Source: Nocardia sp. | GTDB lineage: Bacteria > Actinomycetota > Actinomycetes > Mycobacteriales > Mycobacteriaceae | Length of the DNA: 10,934 nucleotides | Assembly: GCA_013361595.1 (NCBI GenBank) | Contig: JABFXT010000219.1 | Location: 1 to 10,934 of the forward strand | Direction: 5' to 3' | Part shown: piece by piece, positions 6,315-10,934 of the stretch | Numbering within the stretch: the stretch's first letter is position 1 | How the letters are laid out: each line of letters starts with the position of its first letter | The notes under the pieces: model-generated | What the model was told of the DNA's origin: nothing | What the model saw: the letters and a program-made list of their open reading frames with translations, nothing else | Database searches by the model: none | Position numbers and translations under genes: made by a program

Positions 6315-6320
6315 TATATT
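6315..6320 (+). promoter_or_regulatory. -10 box of the reductase gene
   Basis: TATATT ends seven bases before the ATG at 6328, and no Shine-Dalgarno is present, suggesting a leaderless transcript. No convincing -35 is visible at the right distance. Confidence 0.5.
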
Positions 6321-6327
6321 CCGGCGT

Positions 6328-6834
6328 ATGACGACGCCGTTCCCGCAGCGACAGTGGGGCTCTCCGGAGAGCCCGCTGGCCCGCGCGGCCGACAGGTTCG
6401 CCGGCACGAAGATCGGCTCGCGGGTGATCCGCGCTCTCACCCCGCTGGATCGCAAGGTCCTGGAGCGCACCGGCGCCCGCTACACAGTGCTCGGGCCGGT
6501 GGGCGCACCGGTGATCCTGTTGACCACCACGGGCCGCAGGTCGGGGCAGCCGCGCACCCAACCGCTGCTGTGTGTGCACGACGGCGCCACCCTCTATGTC
6601 ATCGGCAGCAATTTCGGTGGCGCCCGCCACCCGGCGTGGACGGCGAATCTGCTCGCCGAGCCCCGCGCGACCGTGTCCATTGCGGGCGAACGTATTCCGG
6701 TCGCGGCTGCCCGGGTCGAGGGCCCGGACGCGGAATCCGTTTTCGAGCGGTTCGTAGAGATCACCGGCGCCTATGCCGCATATCGGGGTCGAACCGACCG
6801 CGAACTGCGCATCTTCGCACTGACCCGCGCCTGA
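6328..6834 (+). CDS. Ddn-like F420-dependent nitroreductase/quinone reductase family protein
   Basis: 168 residues, the usual size for the deazaflavin (F420)-dependent nitroreductase family of actinobacteria, a single split-barrel domain. Diagnostic runs are TTGRRSGQPRTQPLL (67-81) and GSNFGGARHPAWTANL (93-108), the F420-binding face of the Ddn/FDOR-A group, ending with EITGAYAAYRGRTDR (144-158). Such proteins use reduced F420 to reduce quinones, enones or nitro compounds; the natural substrate here is unknown. The ATG follows a TATATT box by seven bases. The gene stands alone between kstR2 and ipdF, inside the steroid island. In M. tuberculosis ddn (Rv3547) also lies within the larger cholesterol cluster, so a role in reducing a steroid-derived ketone or enone is a reasonable inference, not a demonstrated one. 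Confidence 0.85.
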   Translation: MTTPFPQRQWGSPESPLARAADRFAGTKIGSRVIRALTPLDRKVLERTGARYTVLGPVGAPVILLTTTGRRSGQPRTQPLLCVHDGATLYVIGSNFGGARHPAWTANLLAEPRATVSIAGERIPVAAARVEGPDAESVFERFVEITGAYAAYRGRTDRELRIFALTRA

Positions 6835-6893
6835 CCGGCCTCGGTATCTCGCTCGGCCGCGGTCCGCCGGCGGATCCGGTCCCCGCCACGGAG

Positions 6894-6987
6894 CGGCGCC
6901 GAGCCCGGCGGCGCCGATACCGTCGCGCGCCGCCGCGGACCGGTACCGGCTCTCGGCCGGGCTGCTGTCGGTCCGACCTCCCGGCCG
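6894..6987. terminator. Two hairpins between converging genes, likely two-way terminator
   Basis: The 182 bases between the reductase stop (6834) and the ipdF stop (7017) hold CGGCGCC (6894-6900) paired with GGCGCCG (6910-6916), and CGGCCGGG (6954-6961) paired with CCCGGCCG (6980-6987). The 18-base loop of the second holds a further small stem GTCG/CGAC. Both are well placed to end transcription from either side. A 10-base palindrome CCGGTACCGG (6940-6949) lies between them. No T-run is present. Confidence 0.55.
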
Positions 6988-7018
6988 GTCGCAGGTCCGG
7001 CGGGGAGGGTCGCAGGTC
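6987..7018. repeat. 11-base direct repeat at the end of ipdF
   Basis: GGTCGCAGGTC occurs at 6987-6997 and again at 7008-7018, the second copy overlapping the ipdF stop codon. It looks like a short local duplication. No function is apparent. Confidence 0.5.
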
Positions 7019-7814
7019 AGGCGCGCTGGCTGATGATCGAGACCACTTCGCCGGTGATGTAGGTGGTGTAGTCGCTGGCGAGCATCGCGATGGTCGCCGC
7101 CACCTCCCACGGTTCGGCCGCACGACCGAAGGCTTCCCGTTCGGAGAGCCGGTCGAGCAGCTCGGTGGAGCTGGTCTTGTCCAGGAAGGCGTGCCGGGCG
7201 ATGCTCGGCGAGACCGCGTTGATCCGGACCCCGAGTTCGGCGGCTTCCACCGCACTGCACCTGGTCAGCGCCATCACCCCGGCCTTGGCCGCGGCATAGT
7301 GCGCTTGACCGTACTGGGCCCGCCAGCCGAGCACGCTGGCATTGTTGACGATGACACCGCCGTGTTTCGCGTCGCGGAAGTAGTTGAGCGCGGCGCGGGT
7401 ACAGCGGAAGGTGCCGTTGAGCGTGATGTCGAGCACCCGGTCCCACTGTTCGTCGGTCATATCGACCACCGGCGTCTCACCGCCCAGCCCGGCATTGTTG
7501 ACGAAGATATCGACTCCGCCGAGCGCGCCGGCCGCACCGCGCACCAGCTCGTCGACCTGCCCGGTGCTGGTCACATCACAAACGATCGCGGCGACTTTCC
7601 GGTCGGCGAATTCCTCGGACAGTTCGGCCCGGGTGGCCTCCAACCGGCGTTCGTGCCAGTCCGAGACCACCACATCGGCGCCCTCGGCGAGCAGCCGGCG
7701 AGCCGTCGCGGAACCGATCCCGGTACCGGCGGCAGCGGTGACCACGGCCCGGCGGCCGGTGAGCAGTCCGTGCGCCGGGGTCTGCTGGGGCGCGACCGAC
7801 AGCGGCCCGCTCAC
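7017..7814 (-). CDS. ipdF: Short-chain dehydrogenase IpdF, steroid C/D-ring degradation
   Basis: 265 residues with a classical SDR fold: cofactor loop TAAAGTGIG (26-34), which in this subgroup replaces the usual TGxxxGxG wording, NNAG at 106-109, catalytic Ser160 and the Tyr173-x3-Lys177 pair (HYAAAK), then the SPSIARHAFLDK substrate lid (202-213). An Asp at the end of strand 2 (SDWHERR, 51-57) favours NAD(H). It matches Rv3559c (IpdF) nearly throughout by memory, and IpdF has been assigned to oxidation of the ring hydroxyl of an indene-carboxyl-CoA intermediate (5OH-HIEC-CoA to HIEC-CoA). The start is GTG at 7814; the GTGA overlaps the fadE30 stop by four bases and GAGG lies upstream, so it is translationally coupled to fadE30 and controlled with it by KstR2. 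Confidence 0.9.
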   Translation of the reverse strand: MSGPLSVAPQQTPAHGLLTGRRAVVTAAAGTGIGSATARRLLAEGADVVVSDWHERRLEATRAELSEEFADRKVAAIVCDVTSTGQVDELVRGAAGALGGVDIFVNNAGLGGETPVVDMTDEQWDRVLDITLNGTFRCTRAALNYFRDAKHGGVIVNNASVLGWRAQYGQAHYAAAKAGVMALTRCSAVEAAELGVRINAVSPSIARHAFLDKTSSTELLDRLSEREAFGRAAEPWEVAATIAMLASDYTTYITGEVVSIISQRA

Positions 7815-8971
7815 TGCCGGGCCTCACGGGGCAGACCGAGCACCCGCTCGGAGATGATGTTGCGCTGCACTTCGTTCGAACCTCCGTAGATCGTATCGGC
7901 GCGGGTGAACAGATACAGCCGCTGCCATTCGTCGAGATCGCCGTCCGCGGCGACCAGTCCGGCGGCACCGCGTACCGCCATGGCGAGTTCGCCGAGCCCG
8001 CGATGCCAGTTCGCCCAGAGCAGTTTGCCTACCGAGGCCTGACCACCGTCGTCCGCGGTCTCGGCCATGGTGCGCAGCGCGTGTGCGCGCAGCACCCGCA
8101 GCCCCACCCAAGCCCGATCTATCTTCTCCGCGAGCAGCGGATCGTCGAGGGCACCGGATTCGCGGGCCAGGTTCTCGATCGCGGCGAGTTCCCGGGCGAA
8201 GCGGATCTGCTGGCCGAGCGTGGAGATACCGCGTTCGACATTGAGGGTGCCCATGGCCACCCGCCAGCCGTCGCCCGGTTCGCCGACGACCAGGTCGGCG
8301 TCGGTGCGGGCGTTGTCGAAGAACACCTCGTTGAATTCGGAGGTGCCGGTGAGCTGGACGATCGGGCGAACCTCGATACCCGGCTGATCCATCGGTACCA
8401 GCAGATACGAAAGACCTTTGTGACGTTTGGAGCCCGGTTCGGTGCGGCAGACCGCGAAACACCAGTCGGCCACGTGCGCCAGCGAAGTCCAGATCTTCTG
8501 CCCGTTGATCGACCACTGGTCGCCGTCGAGCCGGGCCGAGGTGGCGACCGCGGCGAGATCGGAACCGGCGCCCGGTTCGGAGTATCCCTGGCACCACAGT
8601 TCGTTGACGGTGCGGATCCCCGGCAGGAAGCGGTCACGCTGCGCGTCGGTGCCGAAGGCCAGCAGTGTCGGCCCGAGCAGTTCCTCACCCACATGGGAGA
8701 CCCGCGCGGGCGCATTCGCCTTCGCGTACTCCTCGTGGAAGATGATCTGCTGCGCGACGCTGGCATCGCGACCGCCGTATTCCACCGGCCAGCCCAGACA
8801 GGTCCAGCCGGCGGCCGCCAGCGCGCGGTCCCATTCCAGGCGTTCGTCGAATGCCTCGTGTTCGCGGCCTGGTCCGCCGAGCCCGCGCAGTTCGCGGAAT
8901 TCTCCGTTGAGCTGCTCGTCGAGCCAGCTCCGCACCTGATCGGCGAATTCGCCGTCGTTCAGGGCGGCCAC
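7811..8971 (-). CDS. fadE30: Acyl-CoA dehydrogenase FadE30, steroid C/D-ring degradation
   Basis: 386 residues from the GTG at 8971, the usual length for FadE30. Family marks are LGGPGREHEAFDER (31-44), the FAD-contacting WCQGYSEPGAGSDLA (126-140), INGQKIWTSLAH (155-166), FNEVFFDNARTDADLVVG (213-230) and the C-terminal YGGSNEVQRNIISERVLGLP (362-381). It corresponds to Rv3560c, an acyl-CoA dehydrogenase of the KstR2 regulon that starts beta-oxidation of the propionate side chain of the HIP-CoA-derived intermediate. The start is uncertain: an in-frame GTG at 9073 would add 34 Ala/Arg-rich residues and lies six bases after a TATCCT box, just as kstR2 does, so the real protein may be 420 residues. 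It is the first gene of an operon with ipdF (four-base overlap), divergent from fadD3, with a KstR2 operator between them. Confidence 0.9.
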   Translation of the reverse strand: MAALNDGEFADQVRSWLDEQLNGEFRELRGLGGPGREHEAFDERLEWDRALAAAGWTCLGWPVEYGGRDASVAQQIIFHEEYAKANAPARVSHVGEELLGPTLLAFGTDAQRDRFLPGIRTVNELWCQGYSEPGAGSDLAAVATSARLDGDQWSINGQKIWTSLAHVADWCFAVCRTEPGSKRHKGLSYLLVPMDQPGIEVRPIVQLTGTSEFNEVFFDNARTDADLVVGEPGDGWRVAMGTLNVERGISTLGQQIRFARELAAIENLARESGALDDPLLAEKIDRAWVGLRVLRAHALRTMAETADDGGQASVGKLLWANWHRGLGELAMAVRGAAGLVAADGDLDEWQRLYLFTRADTIYGGSNEVQRNIISERVLGLPREARQ

Positions 8972-9076
8972 GCTGGTCCGCTCGGCCGTCGGCCGCGCCC
9001 GGGCGGCGTGTTCGGCCGATTGCCGTCCGCCGTCGCGACCGGTACCGGATTCTGAGGTCTGGATAGCACCCACGCC

Positions 9077-9092
9077 GGTAGGATAACCTACC
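9077..9092. repeat. Palindrome GGTAGG-ataa-CCTACC beside the KstR2 operator
   Basis: A perfect 6+6 inverted repeat whose last three bases are the first three of the KstR2 operator at 9090. It holds possible -10 boxes for both directions: TATCCT on the minus strand (9085-9080) and TAGGAT on the plus strand (9079-9084). It may be an overlapping promoter pair or a second regulator's site. Confidence 0.5.
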
Positions 9093-9110
9093 AAGCACTT
9101 GCTTTGTAGA
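9080..9110 (-). promoter_or_regulatory. fadE30-ipdF promoter
   Basis: The minus-strand -10 box TATCCT (9085-9080) is followed after six bases by the GTG at 9073, the same geometry as at kstR2. A weak -35 is possible as TACAAA (9108-9103, 17-base spacer) or TCTACA (9110-9105, 19-base spacer). The KstR2 operator fills the spacer, so repressor binding would block it directly. Confidence 0.5.
9090..9107. promoter_or_regulatory. KstR2 operator, copy 2
   Basis: ACCAAGCACTTGCTTTGT. Its first 14 bases (9090-9103) match the published KstR2 motif AnCAAGnnCTTGnT at every fixed position, and the longer 8+8 repeat seen at copy 1 is kept with one mismatch. One site lies between two divergent operons, fadE30-ipdF to the left and fadD3-hydratase to the right, and can repress both. 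Confidence 0.9.
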
Positions 9111-9163
9111 CCGCAACTCGCAGACCGCGCACCGCCCACGGCCGCACGACATCGAGGACACCC

Positions 9164-10735
9164 GTGACAACCCCTGCGCACACACCACCGACGGACCGGA
9201 CCACCCCCCTGGCCCTGCACGCCGCCGCCCAGCGTTACGGCGCGGCGCCGGCACTTGCCGACGGCCCGGTCCGGCTCGACTGGAACCAGCTGCTCGGACA
9301 GGTACAGGACGTGGCACGCGCGCTGCTCGCCCGCGGTATCCGCACCGGCGACCGCATCGGTATCTGGTCGCCCAACACCCACCACTGGGTGATCGCCGCC
9401 CTGGGCGCGCACTACGCGGGCGCCACCCTGGTCCCGCTCAACACCCGCTACGTCGCCGACGAGGTCGCCGATGTACTGCGGCGGGTCGACGCCAAAGCGC
9501 TCTTCATCGCCGGCACCTTCCTGAAACGGGACCGGCTCGCCGAACTGCGCGCGGCCGCGCCGGACCTGCGGATCGACACCGTGGTCGTCCTCCCGGTCGA
9601 AGGCACCGAGGAAGCGGTGGGCGACGCGCTGAACTGGTCGGACCTGGAGGCGGCCGGGGCCGGCGTGAGCCGCGAACAAGCACGGGAACACGCCGAATCG
9701 ATCAGCCCTGAGGATCTGTCCGACATCCTGTTCACCTCGGGCACCACCGGGCGCAGCAAAGGCGTGCTGATCGCGCACCGCCAGACCCTGTCCGCGGTGC
9801 GCGGCTGGACCGAATGCGCCACGCTGAACAGCGACGACAACTACCTGATCGTCAACCCGTTCTTCCACAGCTTCGGTTACAAGGCCGGAATCATCGCCTG
9901 CCTGCTCACCGGGGCGACCATGGTCCCGCAGATCGTCTTCGATGTGCCGACCACCATGCGTCTCATCGATCAGGAGAAGATCACCGTCCTGCCCGGCCCA
10001 CCCACCATCTACCAGTCGATCCTGGATTTCCCGGACCGCGGCGAGTACCGGCTCGACAGCCTGCGCGTGGCGATCACCGGGGCCGCGCCGGTACCGGTCG
10101 TACTGGTGGAACGGATGCGATCGGAACTGGATTTCGATGTGGTGCTCACCGCCTACGGACTCTCCGAATCCAGCGGTTTCGCCACCATGTGCCGGGTCGA
10201 CGACGATGCCGAGACCATCTCCGCGTCCAGCGGCCGGGCCATGGCCGGGTTCGAGCTGAAACTCAGCGAGGTGGGTGAGGTACTGCTGCGCGGACCCAAT
10301 ACGATGCTCGGCTACCTGGACGATCCGGAGAGCACCGCGAAAACGATCGACCCCGACGGCTGGCTGCACACCGGCGATATCGGCGAGATCGACGACCGCG
10401 GATATCTGAAGATCACCGACCGCCTCAAGGACATGTACGTCAGCGGCGGATTCAATGTGTATCCCGCCGAGATCGAACAGGCGCTGGCCCGACTGGACGG
10501 CGTCGCGGTATCCGCGGTGGTCGGCGTGCCGGATACCCGGATGGGCGAGGTGGGCAAGGCCTATATCGTCCGGAAACCGGGCGCCTCGCTCACCGAGGAC
10601 CAGGTGTTCTCCTACGCCACCAAGGCACTGGCCAATTTCAAGGTGCCCCGCTTCGTCGAATTCCGCGACGAACTGCCCTACAACGCCAGCGGCAAGGTGC
10701 TCAAACGCCAGCTACGTGAGGAGAATTCGCAATGA
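9164..10735 (+). CDS. fadD3: HIP-CoA ligase FadD3 (AMP-forming acyl-CoA synthetase)
   Basis: 523 residues with all core motifs of the ANL superfamily: phosphate loop TSGTTGRSKG (191-200), YGLSESSG (331-338), the ATP ribose-binding TGD (Asp405), DRLKD with Arg420, the hinge to GGFNVYPAEIE (428-438) and the catalytic Lys511 in NASGK. It is a little longer than the 503 residues of Rv3561. FadD3 activates HIP, the two-ring propionate left after loss of the steroid A and B rings, to HIP-CoA using ATP; the product also releases KstR2. The GTG at 9164 is set by GAGGA five bases upstream. Transcription probably starts near the KstR2 operator, some 60-70 bases before the start codon. The last codon overlaps the next gene (ATGA). 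Confidence 0.92.
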   Translation: MTTPAHTPPTDRTTPLALHAAAQRYGAAPALADGPVRLDWNQLLGQVQDVARALLARGIRTGDRIGIWSPNTHHWVIAALGAHYAGATLVPLNTRYVADEVADVLRRVDAKALFIAGTFLKRDRLAELRAAAPDLRIDTVVVLPVEGTEEAVGDALNWSDLEAAGAGVSREQAREHAESISPEDLSDILFTSGTTGRSKGVLIAHRQTLSAVRGWTECATLNSDDNYLIVNPFFHSFGYKAGIIACLLTGATMVPQIVFDVPTTMRLIDQEKITVLPGPPTIYQSILDFPDRGEYRLDSLRVAITGAAPVPVVLVERMRSELDFDVVLTAYGLSESSGFATMCRVDDDAETISASSGRAMAGFELKLSEVGEVLLRGPNTMLGYLDDPESTAKTIDPDGWLHTGDIGEIDDRGYLKITDRLKDMYVSGGFNVYPAEIEQALARLDGVAVSAVVGVPDTRMGEVGKAYIVRKPGASLTEDQVFSYATKALANFKVPRFVEFRDELPYNASGKVLKRQLREENSQ

Positions 10736-10934
10736 CGGACAACGGGGCCGCCGACGCCGCCGGGAGCATTCCCTACGAGCCGGATGTGGTGACCTACGAA
10801 CGCCGCGGCGCGATCGCGGTGGTCACCCTGAACCGCCCGGATTACCGCAATGCGCAGAATTCGGTGATGACCTACGCCATCGACGCCGCGTTCGAGCGGG
10901 CGGTGGCCGACCCCGAGGTCAAGGTCATCGTGCT
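10732..10934 (+). CDS. Enoyl-CoA hydratase/isomerase (crotonase) family protein, 5' part
   Basis: 67 codons are visible before the right edge. After a variable 20-residue leader the text VTYERRGAIAVVTLNRPDYRNAQN and the helix that follows is the N-terminal signature of crotonase-fold enzymes; the oxyanion-hole and catalytic glutamates lie beyond the window, so hydratase cannot be told from isomerase or hydrolase. The ATG is preceded by GAGGAG and overlaps the fadD3 stop by four bases, so the two proteins are made together under KstR2 control. In the tuberculosis chromosome fadD3 is followed by acyl-CoA dehydrogenases, as I recall, so this neighbour differs. A plausible role is hydration of the enoyl-CoA made by FadE30. 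It is not obviously EchA20, which would need the full sequence to exclude. Confidence 0.85.
   Translation, partial: MTDNGAADAAGSIPYEPDVVTYERRGAIAVVTLNRPDYRNAQNSVMTYAIDAAFERAVADPEVKVIV

Noticed and set aside
5876..6331. Possible small gene in the kstR2 upstream region (151 codons, plus strand)
   Set aside because: Codon pattern is not gene-like, it contains the compound and tandem hairpins, and it has no ribosome site or recognisable domain.
6354..7889. Open plus-strand frame of 511 codons
   Set aside because: Overlaps the reductase in another frame and runs antisense to ipdF; no recognisable domain.
7811..10369. Open minus-strand frame of 852 codons covering the fadE30 region and running under fadD3
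   Set aside because: Only the part up to 8971 (or 9073) is FadE30-like. The rest is antisense to fadD3, shows no family resemblance and crosses the KstR2 operator; it stays open because of high-GC codon bias on the other strand.
1..10934. CRISPR array, tRNA, rRNA, insertion sequence or phage genes
   Set aside because: I found no regularly spaced repeats, no cloverleaf or rRNA-like sequence, and no transposase, integrase or phage-like protein on either strand.

Overview
High-GC actinobacterial DNA. Protein resemblance points to a mycolate-producing genus close to Mycobacterium and Rhodococcus, most likely Nocardia; the genus is an inference from sequence recall, not a search. The core, about 4064-10934, is a piece of the KstR2-controlled pathway for the last two rings (C and D) of cholesterol and related steroids. 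The left third, 1-3946, is an unrelated set of regulator-effector pairs.

Left block. A MarR-type repressor (1047-1517, -) is translationally coupled by a 4-base overlap to an MFS drug-type exporter that runs off the left edge (1-1050, -). Then comes the C-terminal remnant of a cytochrome P450 (1579-1860, +), a large inverted repeat that looks like a shared terminator, and a two-gene operon: an ArsR-type winged-helix regulator (3326-3907, -) and a signal-peptide alpha/beta hydrolase with four C-terminal membrane helices (1938-3317, -). The ArsR promoter lies against a perfect 8+8 inverted repeat.

Steroid block. kstR2 (5258-5869, -) and fadA6 (4064-5248, -) form one operon. fadE30 (7811-8971 or 9073, -) and ipdF (7017-7814, -) form a second, and fadD3 (9164-10735, +) plus a crotonase-family hydratase (10732 to the right edge, +) a third. 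Two copies of the KstR2 operator are visible: 5884-5901 in the kstR2 promoter, and 9090-9107 between the divergent fadE30 and fadD3 operons. FadD3 makes HIP-CoA, which is the inducer reported for KstR2, so the two sites give a feedback circuit: pathway intermediate in, repressor off, all three operons on. The partner genes ipdA, ipdB, ipdC and echA20 are not in the window.

Between kstR2 and ipdF sits a Ddn-like F420-dependent reductase gene (6328-6834, +), preceded by about 425 bases of structured non-coding DNA with a strong compound hairpin, two tandem hairpins and a KstR-like palindrome at 6150-6163. Promoters read by eye suggest that operon-leading genes here are often leaderless (a TANNNT box six or seven bases before the start codon), whereas genes inside operons have clear Shine-Dalgarno sequences.
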